Of a stretch of DNA of 64,000 nucleotides, positions 1-14,692 are shown piece after piece. Each line of letters begins with the position of its first letter. Position 1 is the first letter of the stretch. A program made the translations under genes and the position numbers. Source of the DNA: Tubiluchus corallicola (lineage: Eukaryota > Priapulida > Priapulimorpha > Priapulimorphida > Tubiluchidae); the NCBI GenBank assembly GCA_030141605.1, contig JAQGDQ010000308.1:62001-126000 (forward strand), in the 5' to 3' direction. The notes beneath the pieces were generated by a model. That model saw only the letters and a list, made by a program, of their open reading frames with translations, was not told the DNA's origin and searched no databases.

Positions 1-59
1 TGACCATGTTTAATGGATTTATGTCAAAATAGCTTAAATGCAAAATACATTGTTAAAGG

Positions 60-1075
60 AAAAACTAACACTCGAATAACGTTCATTGCATTTTAATGAA
101 CACTTAGAAAAATTGAAATTACCACGTAATAACATTCCTAGATAAAAATGCAAAAGAAATTTAAATTTTTCTTATTGCCAGCCAAACAAACTTTTCCTTA
201 AATGGTGGGTAACGGGATTCACAAAAAGCAAAAGTACTGCTAATAATCTCTTGTTTAACGTTTTGAATTACTTGCACAGTAGTTGATAATAGTAACTGCA
301 ACTCCAAAAAAGCTTGCTCATGCACCTAGCAGCATAAGTGTTTATATTGCACAAACTGGATTTTCATTCAAAATGACATGTCCAAGGGGTACGTGACATT
401 TGGGCATGAGACGTTGGGGACGAGACATTTGAGCACGGGGATAATTGGGCATGAGACATTTGGGTACCCATAAAATTCAATGTTGTAATATAAATTCAAC
501 ATATATAGTTAAATGTGTTATAATTATTAAAACAAGTCAATTGACTTTACACTTTTTGCTTTTCCACTTTTGTTCTTTATACAATTTGCCGTATTTCTCG
601 CAAAATGTGTGATACATGTAATATACGCGTCAGCAACACAGCAATGCTTTTACACGTGCTAAGGGGGTTATAACTGTTTCAAGCTTTAATTACATGATCT
701 TGTTCAGAAAATAATCATTATTAAGTCTTATTAGAAAAACTTCAAATGTTTTAAAACTTGCATGGTAACATAGCAAGTTACAATTTTAACTTACTATAGG
801 CAGCACGGTCTGTAGCACTGTACACAGCAAATAATGTCACAGTGTTCTTGCATGACTGAGTTACATACGTAGCAGCATGTTGTGCATTTGTACTGGCGCC
901 AAAACGGTCGAGCCCAAACAGCCTGTCCACCGCTGATGTGATCGAAAATTGATTTTACTAATTACCCCAGGCACTTATCACAACTTTATTGCTAAAACAT
1001 TCTAACATTTGTCTCAAATATTAAAATTGGGTGAACTTCCTGACAGACAAGGTTTTTCCTTTAAAAAGCCTAGGT
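60..1075. repeat. Diverged interspersed repeat, copy 1 (pair of 34015-34755)
   Basis: Several blocks here match 34015-34755 in the same order and orientation. The first is around 80-180 (TGCATTT-AATGAACA, then AAAAATG-AAAAGAAATT). The second is around 325-352 (GCATAAGTGTTTATATTGCA). The third is around 945-1070 (AAATTGATTTTACT, CTTATCACAA-TTTATT, TTCTAACAT). Copy 1 is longer because 361-935 is not matched in copy 2. No coding sequence or clear terminal repeat is visible. The family is not identified. Confidence 0.55.
370..475. repeat. Short tandem block of degenerate GACATTTGGGCATGA-type units
   Basis: About five imperfect units of roughly 15-25 bp share the core GAGACATTTG or GGGCATGAGAC, between GGGGTACGTGACATTTGGGC and GAGACATTTGGGTACCCAT. 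The block is G-rich against an A/T-rich background. It sits in the segment (361-935) that interrupts the repeat shared with 34015-34755, so it may be one end of a separate inserted element. I found no inverted partner array in the window. Confidence 0.5.
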
Positions 1076-1156
1076 CAATCAAATAAGTATGCATAGAAGT
1101 TACAATTAGCAAAACTTTTACAAGAATTTAAACTAATAGCAAACAAAAAAACAAAC

Positions 1157-6013
<4,857 letters not shown>

Positions 6014-6205
6014 GAATTGAAATTAACTGCCTCTTATCGGGTTTTGTTTCTTCAATTGATTGCAAAATATTGTACTGGAAAAAACAACATAAATTATAAT
6101 AATATAACAAACTATAACACTATAATGATGACAATGCCACTTTATTCCAGGCCCCTACTAATAAATATAAAATTGGGTCATCATAACGTTGACTGGGATA
6201 TATAA

Positions 6206-7321
6206 AATGACACATGAAAAAATGGCACAAGAAAAAAATGTCACAAATGGAAAATGAGTAAAAATAGCACAGAAAAAATGGCACATATCTTACTTTGATG
6301 CAATTGATTTCTATAATAAAACTAAAATCCACTCAGTAGGAAGTAGATCTCTGCCAAAGCTGAACAATCAAAAACTTATTTGTCTAATTCTTTTGATTAA
6401 AAAAAATTAACTCAAAGATAAACAAGCACACATAAAAAACATACCTGTATTTGTATTACATAGATTAGCAAAAGACGACTAAAATATTTTGTCCACTACA
6501 TGGAATTATAATCAGTTATGCACGAATGTTCCACCAGTAGATAGTGTTTATCTACATTTCTTTAATCATTAATGATTGATGAAAGTAATAGACTGACTCA
6601 TACATAAGTACTTACATACCAAGTCAGCTTATAATATAAGCCTATACACATTAATAAGGTTACAAGGTTATAGACAGCATTACAGTTTTACGAGCAAATT
6701 TCTCGAAATGGAATGGGAACTAACTCGTAGTTGTTTGTCCAGGTGGAGATAACAAAAAAGAAGTACAAACACTTTCTCTGATACCTTCACAAATGTTCTT
6801 TTGGACATCATGAATATTTTTTGTATGTGGTGTTCAGTTAAGTTTTGCAAAAAAAGAACTGGCAAAAAGATTTCCATGTTGGCATCCTATACACACCTTT
6901 CTTCACAAAGTTTCTTGGAAATATGTTAGATGCGTAGACGGCTTACTGCCATATCAGACAAAAAGTAGCTAACGAGAGACAAAGAAACAAACTATGTTGA
7001 AGCATGACTTCCTTTGAAGAGCTAACGAGAGACAAAGAAACAAACTATGTTGAAGCATAACTTCCTTTGAAGAGATAAAAATAATTAACATAATTATCCT
7101 TCATTGTAACCCTAACTCTAAACACGTATTTTACTAAATGTGCCATTTTTTCCTATGCCATTTCACCTACATTTGCATTTGTGCCATTTTTTCTATGCCA
7201 TTTTTACAATGTCATTTTTTCCTGTGCCATTTTACCTACTTTTTCATTTGTGCCATTTTCTCCTGTGCCATGTTTACCATGCCATTTTTTCTGTGCCATT
7301 TTTACTTGTGCCATTTTTAAA
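6206..7321. mobile_element. Fold-back or MITE-like element with inverted AATGGCACA motif arrays at both ends
   Basis: The left end (6206-6290) holds about five degenerate copies of AAAATGGCACA spaced by short A-rich linkers. The right end (7138-7321) holds about eleven copies of the reverse complement, TGTGCCATTTTT. The arrays therefore face each other, as in fold-back or subterminal-repeat DNA transposons. The roughly 850 bp between them has no transposase-like ORF. It contains a 53-bp tandem duplication (6968-7073). The left end is about 190 bp upstream of the TTC33 start codon. No confident target-site duplication is visible, so the boundaries are approximate. Confidence 0.6.
6968..7073. 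repeat. 53-bp tandem duplication (two copies)
   Basis: Copies 6968-7020 and 7021-7073 begin GCTAACGAGAGACAAAGAAA and differ at one position (GCATGACTT versus GCATAACTT). The duplication is recent and lies inside the fold-back element. Confidence 0.95.
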
Positions 7322-7544
7322 TGCATTCTTATAGTTCACAGCTTTTACCTTAGATTTAATGTAATTATAATAACCATAATAGAATTAACACCACAGCTGT
7401 GGAAAAGATCTTTTAATCTGGTTGGTTCTTGAACGATGTTGGTAATGTCACTCTGTAACAATCCAAAATAAAAGAGCACTATTTTCAACCATAGCAGTAG
7501 AAGATCTGGCACTTCTCTACTTCTAAGTCCATTATAATTCTGAC

Positions 7545-10500
7545 ATGACTTCTGTATCATGTTTAGTACCGGCTGTACTGCATCTGAGTCAAACAAGGGA
7601 TGTAGAAATAATAAAAGATCAATTTAAGGAATTGCAACAAGAACTTAAGAAGGTGTCAAGTGAGAACACAATTATAGGCATGAAACTCAGTGCACACTTG
7701 GCTGAAATAGTTAAGTTAGTCAAGAAAACAAGGTTTCTAAACTCAGAAAAAGAAAAGGGAGAGAAAGAGAATGCAGAAATAATTAAAAAGGATGAGATCA
7801 CGAAACTGAAACAAGAGGTGACAGATTTTAAGAATAGGTTTGAAAGAAAGGATGATGAGCTAAAAAAGCTTCAAGAGCATGTGGTGAACTAGAGGAAAAA
7901 TATAAAGAAAAAGCACAGAGGCAAGTGTACCTGTGTAGGAAGTTTGATTGGGGGTGACATGGGTATATATGAAGACAGATGAAAATTCAGGCATAGGTAT
8001 ACAGATAATGAACTGCAAGTAGTACAGCAGAGAGAGTACATGCAAACTGAGAGTAAAAACCAAAGAGGACATGATAAAAATGGTAGTAAGCCAGAGTATG
8101 AGACCAGAGGAATGAGTGACAGTCAAAAATATAAAAAGGTTAAAAAGTTAGGGATGTGGAAAAAGTAGAGGAAAGTCAGTATCAGCGTGATTATGAAATA
8201 AATCAAATTAATGAAATGACCAAAAAATGGATTCTGTAGTGCAACAAATGAGCACAACGGAAGAGTGGATTCAGAACAAAGAAATGTGGAATTATGAATA
8301 TCAGTTTCCAGCACTGGAGTCACAAAATATGGCAAATTGGCAGGCATATGTTCAGTATGCATAAAAGGGAGCTAAGGACATAAATAAAGAAGTTAAAAAA
8401 GTATAAAAATTTCAAATTTTTAGGCTAATTGTAGGGAGTGTATTAAAGCCAGAATAGATTCATTATTAGACGTAATGGAAGAAATTAGACCCTCAGTAGT
8501 TATGTGAACAGAAACACATTTAAGTAAAAATGAAACATTAGATATGCCTGGATTCATGTGTTTTTACAATAATAGAGAAAAATTTAAAGAGGTAGCAGTA
8601 AAAGAAGAACTAAAAAATGTAACAATCAATCTAAATAATGACATGGTTGATGGTGAAACAATGTTGGTAATAATAAATAATAACAGAATAAAATTAAGAG
8701 TTGGGTTAGTGTACGGACCACAAGGATCAAGAACAGACAGAAAACAAATAAAAAAATGTACGAAAAATAAAACAGCAAGTGAGAATTGCTAAAATAAACA
8801 GTCAAAAAACAATATTAGTAGGTGATTTTAATGCCAAAATTGGACAAAAATAAAAGGAAACAATGAAGAAAAAGATGGTCAAGTTAAATGCACATACACA
8901 GATCATAACTCTATAGTAGTGAACATGAACTGGATGAGAATATATAAAGAACAGGAAAAAGAAAAAAATGACACTTTTACCTTAAACAAACATAGACTAG
9001 AACAATTTAGGCAAAAACACAAAAAAGTGAACTAACAAAAATATGGGAAACAAGTGGTACAATTGAAGAACAATATAGCAAGTGGCAATAGGCGATATCA
9101 CTCATCATGGAAGAATGTTTTAGAAGTAAAAAGGAGAACCAATCAGACATGTAAGCAGACAAGGGTCAGTAGAATACTGATGAAACAAAAACGAGAGGTT
9201 AGAGATAAACTAAAAGGTACTAATGATGAAACCAAACGTAAAATACTACAAATAAGAGATTGGAAGAAATATTATATCATCACAATCAAGGAAGGTATTA
9301 TAATCAAATAAATATGTTCGTACAAGGAATAAAAAGGGAGTCAGTGTTAAATGCAAGTGCAGTTTTGGGAATTAAAAAAAACTGTGGAGTAGAAAAAAAG
9401 AAGATATGACAGGAAAATATGATGAACATGACGCATTAAAAGAAAACGTAGATGATATTTTAAGAATTTTCGAGAAATACTATGGAAGATTGTTGAGACC
9501 AAATGAGGCAATAACTTTAAAGAAAAAATGGCAGAAATGAGTGTAAACGAGAGGATTAGAATACTGAAAAAAATGGAAAAGAGGAAGAGTAAGAAAATCA
9601 CAGAGTAAGAGATTAGAGCTGAAACAGAGAATTAAAAAGCCGAAAATCACAAGATAGACATCAATGGAGAAATGAAATGTTAATGGAAGGAGAAGACGGC
9701 TTGATAAAAAGTTGGACATTAATGTTTAATAGAATACATGAAACAAGCTGTATTCCTGAAGGATGGAAGAAAATGACAATTAAATGGATATACAGAGATG
9801 GAGGGTCAAAAAGACAAATGTTAAATAGAAGAGGAATATGCCTAATGAGTATAATAAGTAAGCTGTATGAAAAGATTGTAATAAAGAGAAACTCTGGAGA
9901 GCAATATTAGCAACTTACAGTGTGGTGAAGCCCAGGGAAGTAGTACAGGTGGATTAGTAGAGGAAAGTATAATGTAATGATAGAATAAAAGAGAACAAAA
10001 TGGAATTCGTGATTTTAGATATTTTAAATATAGAAAAGGATGAAAATCTGGGATATAAGTCATTGGAGGCTAGGTTATTAACGTATGAGTCAATGGTAAT
10101 CCCAGCAATAATTAATAATAGTGAAACCTGGGCAAATATAATAAAAGGAGGATGGAAAAAATACAGAATAAAGCATTAAAGGGAATCTTAGACCAAAAGA
10201 AAACTACACCATATTGGGGTACGATGGAAGAAACAGGAACATGGCCAATGATGAATACAGTTGAATATAGAAAACTAATGTTTTTGCATAGTTTAGTCAA
10301 TGCCGATGATGAAAGAATAGCAAGAAAAGTGTTAATAGTGCAGAAAGAATGAGATTAGGAAAAATGTTGGTATGAAGTTATACAATAATGAGCGCAGTAC
10401 GATATTGACAATGGTAGAGAACAAATACAAGGATTAAAAAGTCACCTTGGAAAGAAATGGTAAAAGGCAAAATAAAAGAAAGAATAGAAGAAGAGTTTAA

Positions 10501-10858
10501 AACCAAAGTTGAAACAATGACAAAATTAAGATTTTTAAAGAGGACGACATCAAATTTTGGAAAACAAAAATATATAGAAAAAGAGTTAGAGGGAGGTCTA
10601 GTTATGAAAATTAGGCTAAATATCCTAGAATTAAAAAATAATTATAAATGTACAAATAAGGATAATGACAATTGTCCTTTGTGTTCACAAGAGATTGATG
10701 CAACGGAGCATTTATTTGCCTGCAAATGCTTGTCACATTTAATGGAAAGAGGAATTCATGCTGAAGATCTAATTGAAACAAATGTACAAGTGCTAAGAAG
10801 AATTAAGGAAGCGGCAATGGTCATGATGGAATACCGGAAGCAACAATTAAAGAAGTAG
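7545..10858 (+). mobile_element. Decayed non-LTR retrotransposon (endonuclease, RT remnants, C-terminal CCHC-like motif)
   Basis: Plus-strand fragments occur in the order of a LINE. At 7545-7892 there is a Lys/Glu-rich coiled-coil ORF, resembling an ORF1. At 8460-8960 there is an AP-type endonuclease remnant, with T-E-T-H-L near 8510, GLVYGPQGS near 8705 and the hallmark LVGDFNAKIG near 8815-8850. At 9677-9910 there is an RT entry region, with IPEGWKK and then RRGICLMSIISKLYEKIV. Near 9915-9960 a QCGEAQGSSTGG remnant resembles the following RT block, and then the RT core, including the YADD region, is missing. At 10080-10352 there is the thumb or linker (YESMVIPAIINNSETWANI, TPYWGTMEETG). At 10457-10858 a C-terminal domain carries C-P-L-C-x8-H-x4-C (about 10675-10727). 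Many stops and frameshifts and the missing core make it non-functional. The clade is not assigned. Confidence 0.88.
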
Positions 10859-11237
10859 TCAACAAAAACTAGTGTTTTGTGCCTTGCACTGTAAGGGTGC
10901 ATACAATTCGTAGAGAGGAAGAATTGCATTTTAGTTTTTCCAGTGCACAAAAAGAAAGCATGCACAACTAGTTACACAGTACTTCGATCTTCATACTCAA
11001 CAAGCACTCTAGGCTCACAAAGTAGGCATACCAAGTTATGCAAGTCTGTGACAATTACTATCTAGTGTGACCTATGAAAGAATGCACTTCATGTCCAAAA
11101 TAATCAGCGGGAACCCACTCAAGCCAGTTAAAGCAAATACAAATGTTGTTAAAATACGCTGAGCAATACCAGGCAGACATGTTATAAGCAGGCCGGACAT
11201 CTATCATCAGCTAACTCAATCTATACATCTAAATACC
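10859..11237. other. Spacer between LINE remnant and solo LTR
   Basis: No gene seen. The first part may be the 3' UTR of the upstream retrotransposon. Confidence 0.4.
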
Positions 11238-11665
11238 TGTGAAAGTTATTTGTGAAGTTGAACTGGAACACTTGTAGAAAACAACTAAACACTAGATTAC
11301 ATGTTGGCACAAAACTGAAACACTTTTATTGCACTAAATACACAGTAAAATGCACAAGTAGAATGATGATAACTGCTGCACAGCACTGAGTGTGTGACAG
11401 AGAGACAGTGTGTCCCATGAGTTGTACGACTGCACTGCCTGAGACAGAGAGTGACTAGCAGTGAAATCTAGCCAGTTTATATAGGTTGAGAAGTATGCAA
11501 GAACTTGGCTTCACATATCCCATTACAGTAAAATAGGGGAGATACAGAGAGTTTGAATATTCACTGGACTGAACAATTGTGATAAGGGGTGAATTGAACT
11601 AGTAAATGTTAAAGTAACTAATCAATAGATGGCAGCACCTAAAATATACAGTTACAACTTTCACA
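11238..11665 (-). mobile_element. Solo LTR (428 bp) with 5-bp target-site duplication ATACC
   Basis: The element begins TGTGAAAGTT (11238-11247) and ends AACTTTCACA (11656-11665), a perfect 10-bp inverted terminus with TG...CA ends. It is flanked by ATACC at 11233-11237 and 11666-11670. Read on the minus strand it carries a canonical TATATAAA (11476-11483) and, further on, an AATAAA signal (11325-11330), in the U3-R order expected of an LTR promoter and poly(A) site. There is no internal coding sequence next to it, so it is a solo LTR left by recombination. The family (Ty3 or BEL type) is not determined. Confidence 0.88.
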
Positions 11666-11670
11666 ATACC

Positions 11671-13537
11671 TCCCTAACACAACATGCAAATCTACAATAT
11701 TTTCTTTAAGCCACAATTTTCATAACTATTTGGAATTTTTGATGAATGGCGTTAAATTAATTGACTTTTAGTTACATTTCTTACATTCTTTCTATCAATA
11801 ACTTACCAGAAAAAACTAATAATCAAATGGGATGATTCAGGTATGGAGTAAGCAATACGAGACATCTTCCGTATTTCTTATCTAAAACCAAAGCAACGAA
11901 CGAAGATTTTCGCTCTTTCTCGTTATAAATAGTGACAAATGGTAGTGACAGGTAAGAATTGTCTTAAGGCAAAAAACACTTGGCAAACCAAAAACAATTT
12001 GGATAACTAAGATAAATAAAGATGCTCAACAGCTTTAACCAGCTCTAGTTACAGGAGTTGAAGAACTTAGCTGTTGACTGCAGATAGGAGTTGGTGCTGT
12101 GCTCTATAATACCTGCTGTAAATCAACTCAATGATAATTAAATCAAGTTAAATCATTTATTGTTTATTCCATCGTACAACATTTAGTTAAAATTTAATAT
12201 GATGTATTATAGTGCACAATACTGATTGATGATCATAGACATAGACATAGAAAATTTATTTTCTCCAATATAGTTTTATGGCAAACGTTTTAGTTAACAT
12301 ACATATTAAATAATTGTAATCACGTGACGTAGTAGGGTAAGGAAGGACCATAGGGTCACTCTAGTCTCCTGCCCTTTCATATAGCTAGACAGGTGTATTA
12401 AAAATAAACCATAATGCTGCAGTTAACAAAATCAAATAAGAAAAAAATAGTGCCAATTGTCAAAAAAAACAAAAATAATAGAATAGAATAAAGTTAAATT
12501 CATAAATCTAAGCAAAAGAATGCAATTTTGGGGACAACACAAAAGGATCGAAATTTTAATAATATAATAAATTTGTATTATGCTCTTATTTTAACTTGTA
12601 TAACACTACGCATATTATATATTTTAAAAAAGGCATTAAAAGCAAAACTTCACATTTTAAATGAACAATGAAAAATAGACAAACAAATTGTACTACTACT
12701 AGCATACTAAATCTCACATAACTTGCATGTGACTTAGCACAATAAACTTGAAAAAAATAAGAAGAAAACATTGTGCACTTTATGAACGTATTAAAATCAT
12801 GTAAACCAAAAATTCATGCAAAATCATAACCAAAATATAAATGCAATAATACTGAGCTAAATATTATTAATTAATTATAAAGTTCAAGAGTACCATCAGC
12901 AAAGTGGTTCAGTGTCTACAACAGATGGAATGAGTAACATATACTTTAATTAGAAAAATTGCTACCATTTATTTGCTGAATCGAATTTTTGATAAATTAC
13001 ATTCATGCATACCTAGAACTTGAACTGCTTACCAAACTGGTCATAATACTTCTGTTTATTCAGATCTCACAATGACCTGAAAGCAATAGACTGCCTCTTG
13101 AAACCATTCCAGATTCTTTCAGCTGTAGTTGAACTTGTTGTGTTTTTATACAATGCTTAGCTATGGATAATAAAAGTTAAACAGCAGAAGGAAATTGACC
13201 CTTTTCAAAGCCGTCTCTATAGTAAAGTGTTAAGAATTAAATGACCTGACAGAATCTCCAATGATGAATATCCTTCTTTTAGTGTCACTATTGCATAGCC
13301 AGGTTAATTTGCTAGCTATTTTGCTTTTAATTTGGTAGTTTTGCCCATGGAACTCTGCTTTACTAATTTTGTTTTCACTTCATTTTTGCTAAATTTGAAT
13401 CATTTTATTTACCATAATTGTTTGCTATCAATTTAATTTTGATCTGTTTTCCTATTCTAGTCTTTACTTTGTTCTAATAATATTTGCTTGCCATGCTGAA
13501 ATTAGTAGACTCACTATTTAGTGATGGCAGACTAGAT
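11671..13537. other. Intergenic sequence, no gene seen
   Basis: A/T-rich sequence with no ORF of recognisable type. The part just before 13538 probably belongs to the repeat interrupted by the hAT element. Confidence 0.4.
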
Positions 13538-14246
13538 CAGTGATTTTCAACCTTTTTTGAGCCATGGCACATTTTTTACATTTCCAAAATCCTCGGGCAC
13601 CACCACCATTTACAGACACGTGCGTGTTGAAACAATAGGCGGTCACGTGACCATTCTGACTGATGCGTCAGCACAGAAAGTGGTGAAATCTTGAAGTCTC
13701 ACGTAGCAGGCTAGTCACATAATCGTTCACGTCTCCTGCCTCCAAATTGTGGAATTCTTTGGCCCTACAATTATGCCTGATCAAGTCGATTAATAGTTCT
13801 AAAGAAGCCTGAAAACCTTCTATATTAATGAAGCTGTCTGTGGTTGATTGCCCGCAACACATTTACATTTGTATATATAGCAAACCTAAACTATGGTATA
13901 TCTAAACCAGTTATGTGCTCAAAGTAAACTGTATACGAATTTACTAAGCAAACATACAACAGCGATAATTCTTGTTTATTATTCAATCCCGCAGTGTTTT
14001 GAGAGTCAAGTATATTTCAAGTAATGATGCTGTACATAAACACTAATTCTATTGACTTTACAGGCATTTATCGCTTTCTGCTGCCACCCACTGAAATAAA
14101 AGAGGTTTACATTATCTGCCATACTTTATTACAGCACAGACACCCGACAATGGTTAATTAGGTGATATTAGATAATTTCCCACGGCACACCTGATGATCT
14201 CTCACAGCACATCAGTGTGCCGCGGCACACTGGTTGAAAAACATTG
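13538..14246. mobile_element. Non-autonomous hAT-type DNA transposon (709 bp) with 8-bp TSD
   Basis: The left end is CAGTGATTTTCAACC; the right end reads, as reverse complement, CAATGTTTTTCAACCAGTG. These imperfect terminal inverted repeats share CA-x-TG-x-TTTTCAACC. Flanks are the perfect 8-bp duplication GACTAGAT (13530-13537 and 14247-14254), diagnostic of hAT transposition. Next to each end lie GGCACA or GCGGCACACT motifs, forming nested subterminal repeats. The right end contains the palindrome GTGTGCCGCGGCACAC. The interior has only a 64-codon minus-strand ORF without a recognised domain, so the element is non-autonomous. Confidence 0.88.
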
Positions 14247-14361
14247 GACTAGATGACCTTCTGGTCTTTCGCCATCCCCGTCCTTCTCTAAATTTGTAAC
14301 TCATTGTTATATACTATCTATGTTTGTTATTCTGAAGGCAAAAAATAAATTATTATTATTG
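14247..14361 (+). mobile_element. 3' tail of a non-LTR retroelement or SINE ending in (ATT)n, split by the hAT insertion
   Basis: Removing the hAT element and one TSD rejoins ...GATGGCAGACTAGAT and GACCTTCTGGTCTTTCGCC. The rejoined sequence then runs to TTCTGAAGGCAAAAAATAAATTATTATTATT. A short conserved segment ending in AATAAATTATTATT is typical of 3' ends of LINE/SINE families with (ATT)n tails. The 5' boundary is not visible. This is inference from the tail and the nested insertion. Confidence 0.5.
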
Positions 14362-14692
14362 ATGCTCGGCATGATGTGATGATTTTCGGTGCCCAATAAT
14401 CCAGTCGTCGTCCGAATTGTCTGGGACCCAAGTATCTATAAACTGCTGATTTGAACCATTTTTAAATGGTCTTCTTTGAATGGTTTTTGAAAGAAAACGA
14501 TCTACTTTTAGAGCCACAGCTACCGATGTCCTTCATGACCAATCCTACAGAACTAGAGAAACAAACTGAAGTGTTATTTTGTGTTTGTATTTTAGTTGCT
14601 AAAAGAATAAAAAAATCATTATTAAAATTTATGCACAAGTTTATTTTACTGTTGCATAATTATGTTTGTTACATACAGTAAATTATTGAGCT

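Noticed and set aside
13668-13862. 64-codon minus-strand ORF inside the hAT element, as a transposase relic or captured exon
   Set aside because: No hAT transposase motif (no C-terminal dimerisation block or zinc finger) is recognisable. Length is within chance expectation.
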